Positions 1 through 6,006 of a stretch of 8,061 nt of DNA are shown here, piece after piece. The position numbers and the translations under genes were made by a program. Positions within the stretch are counted from its first letter, which is position 1; every line of letters starts with the position of its first letter. The notes under the pieces were generated by a model. That model saw only the letters and a program-made list of their open reading frames with translations, made no database searches and was not told the origin of the DNA. The stretch spans positions 1 to 8,061 of the forward strand of contig JBEKBO010000160.1 in NCBI GenBank assembly GCA_050015355.1, in the 5' to 3' direction. Source of the DNA: CAWBRT01 sp050015355 (GTDB lineage Bacteria > Acidobacteriota > Terriglobia > Terriglobales > Acidobacteriaceae).

Positions 1-266
1 CGACAGCCCAAATGATTCCTGCCTCGTTTGCGGAAGCCACTCGCTTTTCAGTTTGTCACGCGTCTTGGGTGGCTCGCTTCCAGCGCAAAGGACGCGGTTG
101 GTTCAAGTCGAGGCACGGGAGCGTAATCCTGCAACATCGTCTTTCTCACTGACATGCCGTACTCCCCGTAGGCGGTTTCGCCGCAGGATGTTTCCGCGTG
201 AGTTGTCCCGTCCACGGTCGTAGTCCTCTGGACAACATGGACAAAACCCTCAACTGACGCGAGGTT
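1..266. other. Left-edge stretch with no convincing gene
   Basis: I found no gene I can defend here. One plus-strand frame is open from base 2 to about base 223. It contains a CxxC-like LVCGSHS segment but then becomes arginine-rich low-complexity sequence, and no start is visible. Short minus-strand frames of 30 to 35 residues have no recognisable domain. The sequence around base 100 superficially resembles a tRNA T-loop but cannot form the arm. Confidence 0.4.
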
Positions 267-437
267 TCAATCTGCCGACTTCTTCGGCTCAACCTCTCGC
301 GTTTGGGCGACGGGAACTCGCACCGTCCGGCCTACCACAGGACGCACCCAAGCCCATGTGCGGTCGGACTTCTCCAGATAACCAACCCTCCAAAATCCCC
401 CACGCTCATCGAAGTACTGCACGGCGACAGCATTCAT
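267..437 (-). CDS. Small hypothetical protein, 56 aa
   Basis: I do not recognise a named family. I chose the ATG at 437 because a clear Shine-Dalgarno AGGAG (bases 445-449 on the complementary strand) lies 7 bases upstream. An earlier in-frame ATG at 497 would give 76 residues but has only a weak purine stretch before it. The product looks like one small beta-rich domain. Alternating hydrophobic and aromatic residues run through AVQYFDERGGFWRVGYL (residues 5-21) and WAWVRPVVGRTVRVPV (28-43), followed by a charged lysine-rich tail. No signal peptide or membrane segment is visible, so it should be cytoplasmic. It lies on the same strand as the next two small genes but is separated from them by nearly 190 bases, so it is probably transcribed separately. 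A nucleic-acid or ligand-binding barrel is possible, but this is shape only. Confidence 0.55.
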   Translation of the reverse strand: MNAVAVQYFDERGGFWRVGYLEKSDRTWAWVRPVVGRTVRVPVAQTREVEPKKSAD

Positions 438-444
438 AATCCCG

Positions 445-449
445 CTCCT
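445..449 (-). promoter_or_regulatory. Ribosome binding site that fixes the start of the 56-aa gene
   Basis: The complementary strand reads AGGAG, then a 7-base spacer, then the ATG ending at 437. It is the best ribosome binding site among the minus-strand small genes and is the reason for preferring the short form over the start at 497. Confidence 0.6.
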
Positions 450-624
450 GATCCGGCAGCGCCGGAATGTGGAACTGTCTTCCACTGTATAGTCCATTTC
501 ACCCACAAAAATGTTTAGCAGGCATATACCCGCCTCGGCGGAATGCGAACGGACGCACACCCTCAAACCGTGCGGTGCGCCCTTCGAATCGTGAATTCGG
601 GTAGTGTCCTAATTTGAGTTTTCT

Positions 625-807
625 TCAATTACCTTTGTAACGGGCTGCTTCGCGCCAATGTGCGGCAGCGGCGGATTGACTTGACCCTTTCGTCTCAATC
701 CGCCCTCCCATGTACTCGCCTACGGCAATCCAAACTGTTTTCGATTTTTGATAAACGCTGATTTCGTAGGGTTTATCCCAGACTATCACTGTGGTTTTTT
801 GGGTCAT
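625..807 (-). CDS. Small hypothetical protein, 60 aa, WDKPYE/WREAARYKGN type
   Basis: Function unknown. The frame stays open upstream to a TTG at 987, but that extension overlaps the neighbouring small gene in another frame and reads as random sequence. The first ATG, at 807, gives a compact 60-residue protein. Its two conserved-looking blocks are VIVWDKPYEISVYQKSKTVW (residues 7-26), which predicts as a beta-hairpin, and a C-terminal helix HWREAARYKGN (50-60). From memory, small unannotated proteins with this layout (a WDKPYE-like start and a WREAARYKG-like end) occur in soil bacteria; I cannot verify that here. The ribosome binding site is weak, with GGTGG about 8 bases upstream. The gene follows the 70-aa gene on the same strand after 49 bases, so the two may be co-transcribed. 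Confidence 0.6.
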   Translation of the reverse strand: MTQKTTVIVWDKPYEISVYQKSKTVWIAVGEYMGGRIETKGSSQSAAAAHWREAARYKGN

Positions 808-856
808 TTTGGGTTCCACCGTCCTATCGGCATTCTGCACGGAATCTACGGAATTT

Positions 857-1069
857 TCATTTCTGATTTCCTCGATTGCTGACGGCTGTCGGCCACTGCG
901 CATCAATCTTCTGCATGATCCGCTCTGCCCATTGAACCGCAGCGGCGACCATGGCGTCAGTTCGGGGACTGCCCTGCGAGCCGCCAAATAAATCCTCCGC
1001 CGTTTTCAGGTGACGAGCGACGAGGATTCCCGCAACGATTGCCAGCACTCGTTTTCTGCCCTCGTCCAT
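857..1069 (-). CDS. Small helical hypothetical protein, 70 aa
   Basis: No function is assigned. I chose the ATG at 1069 over the in-frame TTG at 1093, because the eight extra residues look untranslated and the protein then begins MDEGRKRVLAIVAGILVARH. Two predicted helices are visible. Residues 3-24 form a positively charged amphipathic to hydrophobic helix. Residues 38-58 (AMVAAAVQWAERIMQKIDAQW) form an amphipathic helix rich in aromatic and charged residues. Between them lies a flexible Gly/Ser/Pro loop. The first helix is short and interrupted by charges, so a true membrane anchor is uncertain. The gene lies 49 bases upstream of the 60-aa gene on the same strand. The helix-loop-helix with WAE.IM.KID in the second helix resembles small uncharacterised acidobacterial proteins I remember, which is weak support for the organism guess. 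Confidence 0.6.
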   Translation of the reverse strand: MDEGRKRVLAIVAGILVARHLKTAEDLFGGSQGSPRTDAMVAAAVQWAERIMQKIDAQWPTAVSNRGNQK

Positions 1070-1135
1070 GGAATTCGACCATTCCCAAGGCAAACTATTC
1101 GAGATTCTGCGATATGTTACTTTCTTGGTTCCGCC

Positions 1136-1423
1136 TTATTGACATTGCGCCTGTGCCTGCGCACGCCAACCAAGGGAAGCCAATTCTGCCTCTGTGAAAA
1201 AGAAAAGCTGGATTCCAATGGCGTGAGCTTGCAAGAGGAAGTCTATCACTTTCGCTTTTTGTTCGCTATAGAGAAAATGCACGGCGCAAGGGGGCAATGC
1301 GGGGCTCTGGCTGGTTGCGACCGTCGCCCAGAATGGACGGCAGGGTGGTGCAAAAAGGTCTGCGCAGACTGCGGAACGGCGGGTGGGGCGACAACCCTCA
1401 CAACAGGGAAGTGAGCACGCCAA
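1136..1423 (-). CDS. Possible small gene or C-terminal gene remnant, minus strand
   Basis: Only the last half of this 95-codon frame looks protein-like. From about base 1282 it reads VHFLYSEQKAKVIDFLLQ and then FFFTEAELASLGW, an amphipathic helix plus a strand and turn with a well-mixed composition. The first 45 residues are cysteine- and proline-rich and look like chance translation. The only start for the full frame is a TTG at 1423. A GTG at 1282 exists but has no ribosome binding site. It lies 66 bases upstream of the 70-aa gene on the same strand. Either it is the surviving C-terminus of a lost gene or it is not expressed. I cannot name a family. Confidence 0.25.
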   Translation of the reverse strand: MACSLPCCEGCRPTRRSAVCADLFAPPCRPFWATVATSQSPALPPCAVHFLYSEQKAKVIDFLLQAHAIGIQLFFFTEAELASLGWRAQAQAQCQ

Positions 1424-1519
1424 CCGTGGGACTATTTGGGACTACTTTCTCGCTTCACACCCCATGAAAATTTGCCATCAATACTGGTTTTTTGAAATTG
1501 AGTATTTGTCCCTAAGTTC

Positions 1520-1548
1520 TTGACAACAGGCGATTTTCCCAGTATTGT
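1520..1548 (+). promoter_or_regulatory. Sigma-70-type promoter, orphan
   Basis: There is a perfect -35 hexamer TTGACA at 1520-1525 and a 17-base spacer. The -10 hexamer TATTGT at 1543-1548 keeps the first three bases and the final T of TATAAT. Transcription would start near 1555, just before the palindromic operator at 1581-1592. The promoter points into DNA that now contains only fragments. Confidence 0.5.
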
Positions 1549-1580
1549 TGCGGAAAGTTTGATGCATCCGAGAGTTTCCC

Positions 1581-1592
1581 GGTAGCGCTACC
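1581..1592. promoter_or_regulatory. Perfect palindrome GGTAGCGCTACC, LacI/GalR-type operator
   Basis: This is a 12-base perfect palindrome with a central CG, flanked to give CGGTAGCGCTACCA. It matches the general form of LacI/GalR-family operators, which are even palindromes centred on CG with GGTA...TACC or similar half-sites. It sits about 26 bases downstream of the inferred start of transcription, where a bound repressor would block elongation or initiation. No LacI-family gene is in the window. The original target was probably the transporter whose tail survives at 1782-2060. Confidence 0.55.
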
Positions 1593-1686
1593 AGCTACCT
1601 GCCGTTATCTCCTGATATTTCCTGCACTTGCTCGCAACCCTCGCAGAAGTCCCAAACACGTCGTCTTCAATCGTGTGACACAGTAG

Positions 1687-1719
1687 GGGCACAGACGGGG
1701 CACAATTTGGGCACAGTCC
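1687..1719. repeat. Three copies of GGGCACA with 11-base period
   Basis: GGGCACA begins at 1687, 1698 and 1709. This is an exact 11-base spacing, close to one turn of the helix, and the other four bases of each unit vary. It could be a set of phased protein-binding half-sites or a short tandem duplication. It could also be chance, since the core is only seven bases long. Confidence 0.3.
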
Positions 1720-1781
1720 TCTACCCCACCTACGGCGCGGAATTCCGATCTTGCCCCACTCAAAACAACAGTGGAGGAACA

Positions 1782-2060
1782 GTGGCGGCTGTTAGGCCCA
1801 GAGACGCCGAACGCGGAGAGTACGCGCGTGTGGCGGGAACGGCCTTTGGACTTCTCCTTCTTGGAGGAAACATCTTCGGCCTGACCGCACCTATCATCAC
1901 CGGCTACATCGTGAAGACCGCCGGCAGCTTCAGCAGTGCATTCGCGCTTGCTGGTGCCGTGGCTTTGATTGGAGTTGTGGTCTCGTTCACTATGACGCGG
2001 CGGCCTATCTACGGCTCTCTGCCGGATGGCGTTGCTGTGCCGGTCGCAATCGGCCACTGA
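1782..2060 (+). pseudogene. C-terminal remnant of an MFS transporter
   Basis: Only the last two membrane helices of a Major Facilitator Superfamily carrier survive. The family-like part runs from about base 1827 to 2006. It begins with RVAGTAFGLLLLGGNIFGL, followed by APIITGYIVKTAGSF and a final hydrophobic helix of about 20 residues ending at TRRPI. This is the TM11-TM12 region of anion:cation symporter-type MFS proteins, and it aligns with the same region of the transporter at the right end of the window (AGT..G....GN..G..AP.ITG..V). A normal member has about 400 to 450 residues, so about five sixths is missing. A GTG at 1782 with GGAGG four bases upstream could still start translation of a 92-residue peptide, but residues before 1827 have no homology I can see. 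Truncation by deletion or rearrangement is the likely history. Confidence 0.7.
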
Positions 2061-2109
2061 GGGCGGTGACGACTTCAGCATTGCGACATGGCTGACTTGA
2101 GTTTCGGGG

Positions 2110-2333
2110 GACAACATGGACCGGCTCATGGCGTTTCCGGTTCCAAACATCTGTCAATGCTCTAGCCGATCTCGGCGGCTATGGCGTCGCTGTTGTCAGC
2201 CTCTGCAACAACCCGGACCTCTCTACTCCGTCAGGCCGGCCGATGTTCCAGAACGGCCGAGTTCGAACGCACGCCGTTGATTCCGAAAAATGCGGGCCTT
2301 ATGGTGCTTTGTGGAGCGACTGAGTGCCGCTGA
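2110..2333 (+). pseudogene. Frameshifted fragment of a serine recombinase (resolvase/invertase)
   Basis: The second half of a resolvase-type catalytic domain can be read, but only by changing frame at least three times. DNMDRLM at 2110-2130 corresponds to the conserved W.LDRL.RS motif. SKHL follows at 2142-2153 in another frame. VNALADLGGYGVAVVSL, then DLSTPSGRPMFQ, runs at 2153-2251 in a third frame. AEFER and LIPKNAGL follow from 2256 in a fourth. These match, in order, the family pattern DRL.RS..HL...LAEL...GV.F.SL....D.STPSGR.MFQ...AMAEFER.LI.ER..AGL. About five residues are missing between MFQ and AEFER. The catalytic serine near the N-terminus and the DNA-binding end are absent. Joining CTG and GTC through a one-base deletion at 2153 restores one of the frames. 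The gene is dead. Its presence directly upstream of the catabolic operon suggests past mobile-element activity. Confidence 0.8.
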
Positions 2334-2598
2334 TTCTGGATGAGACTTTCTCAAAAAACCCCGCGCGGCAGGCTTATAATGGCCGGGAATCAGCCACATC
2401 GAATCCACACCATTAGATAGAGAATTGCTCGGTCGGGTGTGGACCGGAGTACGTTGAGCTTTCGCCGGGTGTGAAATCCGAAGAACCGCCTTGCGAAACG
2501 ACTGCATCTGGCGACCGTGAAATCTGTACGCAACGCACTCTTGGGTTGCATCGGTCGGAGACAAGAGAACTGCTCTGTTTATTGCATAGGGAGCCTCA
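2334..2598 (+). promoter_or_regulatory. Leader region of the catabolic operon
   Basis: No gene is supported in these 265 bases. They contain a consensus -10 box TATAAT at 2375-2380 with no good -35 at the correct distance. There is an 8-base inverted repeat TCCACACC (2404-2411) / GGTGTGGA (2436-2443) with a 24-base loop. A competing short stem CGGTC (2430-2434) / GACCG (2442-2446) shares its right arm. A weaker GCAAC/GTTGC stem lies at 2530-2549. If transcription starts after the TATAAT, the 5' untranslated leader would be about 210 bases, long enough for an operator or an RNA switch. No known riboswitch class is recognisable. Confidence 0.35.
2375..2380 (+). promoter_or_regulatory. Candidate -10 box TATAAT
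   Basis: This is a perfect TATAAT upstream of the operon. The region 17 bases further upstream is A-rich and does not resemble TTGACA, so any promoter here would be weak or activator-dependent. It is the best-placed candidate on the plus strand between the recombinase remnant and the permease gene. Confidence 0.35.
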
Positions 2599-4005
2599 AT
2601 GAACGCATTCTCTTTTCGGGATACGGCAATCATCCTGTCGATGGTTATCGTATATATCGTGGTAACCACATGGTTGACCATTAAGTTGCGAAGCAAAACG
2701 AACGATCAGTTCATGGTGGCATCACGGGCGCTGCCCGCGGCGTTGGTCGGAATGCTGCTGATGTCCGAGTTTATTGGAACTCCGGCGACAGTGGGCACCG
2801 CACAGCAAGCGTTCAAATCAGGCATGGCGACTGCGTGGGCAATCCTGACAGCGTCGATCGGCTTCATGCTGGTCGGCATTTTCCTGGCTCGCAGACTGTA
2901 CCGGTCCGGAGATTTTACGATCTCGGGATTGATCGCCAGCAAATATGGCGATACCGCAAGGCTGGTAGTCTCTCTGGTCATGGCATACGCGTTGTTTGTG
3001 GTTAACGTCAACAACTATGTCAGTGGCGCCGCCGCATTATCTACCGTACTCAAAGTATCGCTGCCCGTGGCGGCGGTGGTGACGGCTGTCATCAGCACCT
3101 TCTACTACACGCTGGGCGGGCTGAAGGGCGTGGCTTACGTCACGGTGATCCATGGGACCGTGAAGTACCTGGGAGTGGTGATTGCGGCGGTAATTGCGTA
3201 CCGGCTGAGTGGAGGCGTGGCTCCAATGGTGCAAAATCTTCCGCATCAATATTTCAGTTGGGATGGAACGATTGGCGGACCGACCATCATGGCTTGGCTC
3301 ATTGGGAACGCCGGCGCGCTTTTTTCAACTCAGATGGTGGTACAAGCAGTGGCGGCGACCAAGAATCCGGAGTCGGCCAGGAATTCCACTTTCTATGCGG
3401 CCGCCCTCTGTATTCCGATCGGCATAATGGCGGCGTTCATAGGAGTTGCGGCAAAGCATCTTTACCCTGGCCTGAACAGCATTTACGCCTTTCCGATATT
3501 TATCCAAAAGACGAACGTATTCTGGGGCGGGATCATAACTACAGCGATCGTTGCGTCGATTTTCGCCAATGTGGCCACGGTGGCCTTGGCGATCACTTCT
3601 CTTCTCATCAAGGATTTCTACGTGCCGTACTTTCATCCCGGCGCGGAAAGGCAGTTGCGAATGACCCGGTATGCCTCGGTCGTAGTGGGGTTCTTGCCCC
3701 TGCCTTTCGTGTTGATGGTGCCGTCCATCCTGAAAACCCAGTTTTTTACCCGAGGGCTGCGCACGGCAATCACGATGATCGCATTGGCCGGTCTCTACTT
3801 TCCGTTCTTCAGCAGCAGCACGGGCGCGACCGTTGGGCTTATCGCAGCCACGGTCGCGACGTCCGTCTGGTTTTTCCTTGGAAATCCGTTCGGGATTGAT
3901 AACATCTACATCGCGGTAGTTACCCCGATCATCGTCATGGCGATTGACCACCTGCACGGATCAGGCAAACCCAAGCCCGAAATTGCGGTTACGCAAGGAC
4001 AGTAG
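2599..4005 (+). CDS. Sodium:solute symporter family permease
   Basis: This is an inner-membrane secondary transporter of the SSS (SLC5-like) family, at 468 residues within the usual 450 to 550. It starts at an ATG with AGGGAG five bases upstream. There is a run of long hydrophobic helices from residue 8 to about 450, consistent with 12 or 13 membrane passes. The loop FMVASRALPAALVG (38-51) is the family's N-terminal segment ahead of the second helix. FYYTLGGLKGVAYVTVIHG (168-186) matches the SSS signature region (YT.LGGL.GV..TD..Q). The helix at 316-341 ending LLIKDFY corresponds to the helix that binds sodium. There the usual Ser-Thr pair is replaced by Ala323-Asn324, so cation coupling may differ. 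The C-terminus is short and polar. It is the first gene of the operon; the next gene starts 83 bases later with no terminator between. Substrate is unknown; an organic or sugar acid is inferred from the enzymes that follow. Confidence 0.88.
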   Translation: MNAFSFRDTAIILSMVIVYIVVTTWLTIKLRSKTNDQFMVASRALPAALVGMLLMSEFIGTPATVGTAQQAFKSGMATAWAILTASIGFMLVGIFLARRLYRSGDFTISGLIASKYGDTARLVVSLVMAYALFVVNVNNYVSGAAALSTVLKVSLPVAAVVTAVISTFYYTLGGLKGVAYVTVIHGTVKYLGVVIAAVIAYRLSGGVAPMVQNLPHQYFSWDGTIGGPTIMAWLIGNAGALFSTQMVVQAVAATKNPESARNSTFYAAALCIPIGIMAAFIGVAAKHLYPGLNSIYAFPIFIQKTNVFWGGIITTAIVASIFANVATVALAITSLLIKDFYVPYFHPGAERQLRMTRYASVVVGFLPLPFVLMVPSILKTQFFTRGLRTAITMIALAGLYFPFFSSSTGATVGLIAATVATSVWFFLGNPFGIDNIYIAVVTPIIVMAIDHLHGSGKPKPEIAVTQGQ

Positions 4006-4088
4006 TTTGAGGGCGCACACGCACGAGGTGCTCGGATATCCATAGTTGCTGTAACTCCAGATTGGGGAGGCGAACGCAAGGTCAGCAA

Positions 4089-5090
4089 ATGGGAAACATG
4101 GAAAATAGCACAGCGGCTCCGACTGGCCGCATCGATTGCCAGAGCCACCTGTATTCCGAAGAATTCCTGGCGCTATTGGAAAAACGTACGGAGACCCCTT
4201 ATGTGATTCGCGAAGGTCAGGAGCGTTACGTCATCGTTCACGAATGGCGCCGGCGGCTCATGCCCAAGCACTGCGATGTGGCGGCCAAACTGGCGGATAT
4301 GGATCGAGCCGGCATCGAGATGACGGCGCTAAGCATCAACGACCCGGGGCCGGAGTATTTTGGGAAAGACTCCGCCGCCATGGCGGTTCTGCTGAACGAT
4401 TTCATCGCCGACGTGGTGCAGTGCTATCCGCGACGCTTCTTCGGCCTGGCGACCCTGCCCTTCGACTCTCCCGAATCGATGCTCAAGGAGTTCGATCGCG
4501 CCACCGGGAAGTTGGGCATGAAGGGAATCCTGCTTTATTCCAACCTCAACGGTCAGTACCCCGACGAGGAGCCGTTCCGCCCGCTGTTTGCCGAAGCCGA
4601 GCGGCGCGGCATTCCCATCCTGCTGCATCCGGCTTATCCGATGACCTATCCTGTCATGCGAAAGTACGAGATGCTGGGCGGCCTGGGGTTGATGTTCGAT
4701 ACAACAATTGCGCTTTGCCGCCTGATTCTCGGCGGCGTCCTGGAGCAGCATCCGAATCTCAAGCTGGTCTGCCCTCACGTGGGAGGAGCGCTGCCGTATC
4801 TGATCGGCCGCATCGACCATCAAACCATGGTGCTCAAGCGCGGCGCCGACCACATTCGCCAGGCACCCAGCGAGTATCTGAAACGGGTGTGGCTCGATAC
4901 GGTTACGCCCATCGCGCTCGGCATTGGCTACGCGCACGAGTTCGCGGGAGCTGACAAGCTACTCTATGGCAGCGATCACCCTTGGGTCGATCCGCAGCTC
5001 GTCATTGACAGAATCGAGAGCCAGAACTTTTCGGCGGCCGACCGCGCGAGAATCTACGCCCGGAACGCCCGGGAGCTTTTCAACCTATGA
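4089..5090 (+). CDS. Amidohydrolase-2 family metal-dependent hydrolase or decarboxylase
   Basis: This is a cytoplasmic TIM-barrel enzyme of the amidohydrolase-2 (ACMSD-like) family, which includes nonoxidative decarboxylases and lactonases acting on carboxylated rings. I chose the ATG at 4089 because AAGG ends seven bases before it. A second ATG at 4098 and a TTG at 4062 are less likely. The protein has 333 residues, normal for the family. Expected metal ligands include His180 in the ILLHPAYP strand and Asp296 in YGSDHPWVD, with the conserved PHVGG at His230. The first strand reads IDCQSHL, so the usual HxH or DxH pair is Gln18-x-His20, lacking the first histidine. GLATLPFDSPE and GMKGILLYSNLNG are typical barrel strands. 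The gene ends in ATGA, overlapping the start of the next, so translation is probably coupled. Decarboxylase, hydratase and lactonase activities cannot be separated by eye. Confidence 0.85.
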   Translation: MGNMENSTAAPTGRIDCQSHLYSEEFLALLEKRTETPYVIREGQERYVIVHEWRRRLMPKHCDVAAKLADMDRAGIEMTALSINDPGPEYFGKDSAAMAVLLNDFIADVVQCYPRRFFGLATLPFDSPESMLKEFDRATGKLGMKGILLYSNLNGQYPDEEPFRPLFAEAERRGIPILLHPAYPMTYPVMRKYEMLGGLGLMFDTTIALCRLILGGVLEQHPNLKLVCPHVGGALPYLIGRIDHQTMVLKRGADHIRQAPSEYLKRVWLDTVTPIALGIGYAHEFAGADKLLYGSDHPWVDPQLVIDRIESQNFSAADRARIYARNARELFNL

Positions 5091-5968
5091 CCCCGGACCG
5101 TCACGCGCAGCGCACCGCCGAGTCTGGGGGCGTGCCGGTGCGGCGCTTCGCCATTTGCAGCGAGACGTTTGCCGGCATGAGTTTCCGCGAAGCCTGCCAG
5201 GCTGCGCAACGGGCAGGGTATGCGGGCATCGAGATCGAGCCGGCGCATTTGGCGGCGGACCCCGCCGCGCTCACCTCTGCGCAGCGGCGCGAGATCCGGA
5301 GGATGATGGATGACGAGGGGCTCGGGTACGTGGGCGTTCATTCGTTTCTGAAGGCTCCGCCGGGCCTCCACCTGACGACGCCGGACCTCTCTGTTCGTCA
5401 ACGGACATGGGACTATTTTGCCCGCTTGATCGATCTGGCCGCGGAGCTTGGCAAGCAGCCGGTCATGGTGTTGGGTTCTGGAAAACAGCGCCAAGCCATT
5501 AATGGCTCCACGCCCGAAGATGCGGTGGCACGGCTCACCGAGGGGCTCCATAGGGTGGCTCCGGCGGCCGAGAAGGCCGGCGTTTGCATACTCATGGAGC
5601 CTCTGGCACCCCATCTTTGCAACGTCGTCCACACGCTGGCAGAGGCGATGAGCATCGTGCGCGCCGTAGACAGCCCGGCGGTGCAGACGATTTTGGACAC
5701 GCATAATACCGCGGCCGAGCAACAGCCGCTCGAGGTTCTCATCCGGCAGTACTTGCCCTGGATCAGGCACGTGCACCTGAACGAGATGGATGGCGGGCCT
5801 CCCGGTGCCGGCCAATTTCCGTTTGCCACGGTATTGCGCGCCTTGAATGAGCTCAACTATTCAGGCTGGCTGTCGGTGGAGGTGTTCGATTGCAAAGCAG
5901 ACGGCGCGGCCGTAGCGCGGCTCGCCAGGGAGCATTTAACCGGAGCGGCTGAGCCCATACGGGATTAA
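5087..5968 (+). CDS. Sugar phosphate isomerase/epimerase-like TIM-barrel protein
   Basis: This 293-residue protein belongs to the xylose-isomerase-like (AP endonuclease family 2) TIM-barrel group, which includes hydroxypyruvate isomerase, tagatose/psicose 3-epimerases, inosose dehydratase and 3-dehydroshikimate dehydratase. The core begins at ICSETFAGMSFREAC (residues 23-37), with AGYAGIEIEPAH on the second strand. The usual divalent-metal ligands are present: Glu171 (ILMEPL), Asp204 (ILDTHN), His230 (HVHLNE) and Glu265 (SVEVF); His206 is adjacent. The PPGAGQFPF loop matches the PG.G..DF loop of the family. The start ATG overlaps the upstream stop by four bases. The first 17 residues are polar and may be a short extension. 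It probably isomerises or epimerises a hydroxy- or oxo-acid made by the preceding enzyme; dehydration is an alternative. Thirty-eight bases separate it from the next gene. Confidence 0.85.
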   Translation: MTPDRHAQRTAESGGVPVRRFAICSETFAGMSFREACQAAQRAGYAGIEIEPAHLAADPAALTSAQRREIRRMMDDEGLGYVGVHSFLKAPPGLHLTTPDLSVRQRTWDYFARLIDLAAELGKQPVMVLGSGKQRQAINGSTPEDAVARLTEGLHRVAPAAEKAGVCILMEPLAPHLCNVVHTLAEAMSIVRAVDSPAVQTILDTHNTAAEQQPLEVLIRQYLPWIRHVHLNEMDGGPPGAGQFPFATVLRALNELNYSGWLSVEVFDCKADGAAVARLAREHLTGAAEPIRD

Positions 5969-5995
5969 CGAAAAAGCAGGGGTTTCAACCTGCCC

Positions 5996-6000
5996 AGGAG
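5996..6000 (+). promoter_or_regulatory. Strong ribosome binding site of the DapA-family gene
   Basis: AGGAG lies six bases before the ATG at 6007, the strongest translation signal in the operon. It suggests independent, high-level initiation for the last enzyme, in contrast to the overlapping start of the gene before it. Confidence 0.65.
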
Positions 6001-6006
6001 AACAAC

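Larger units (their letters stand above)
1424..1781. other. Intergenic stretch with orphan regulatory DNA
   Basis: No gene is supported here. It holds the orphan promoter and palindromic operator described separately, a short 11-base-period triplet repeat at 1687-1719, and otherwise unremarkable sequence. One minus-strand frame at 1605-1710 reads CAQIVPRLCPYC followed by a leucine/arginine-rich tail. That could be the eroded end of a gene but has no recognisable domain. Confidence 0.4.

Noticed and set aside
95..125. T-loop-like GGTTCAAGTC suggesting a tRNA 3' end
   Set aside because: The flanking five-base arms do not pair, and no anticodon or acceptor stem can be built around it.
1010..1414. 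Plus-strand open frame of 134 codons
   Set aside because: It overlaps the 70-aa minus-strand gene, is cysteine- and glycine-rich in an unpatterned way, and has no ribosome binding site or recognisable domain.
1605..2150. Minus-strand open frame of 181 codons
   Set aside because: It lies opposite the clear MFS remnant, and its translation is rich in Ser, Arg and His with no domain, so it is the antisense shadow of that fragment.
2223..2696. Minus-strand open frame across the operon leader
   Set aside because: It spans the recombinase remnant, the leader and the start of the permease gene in antisense, and its composition is not protein-like.
3258..3957. Long open frames inside the permease gene on both strands
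   Set aside because: They are shadows of the symporter coding sequence, rich in Arg, Gly and His, with no domain.
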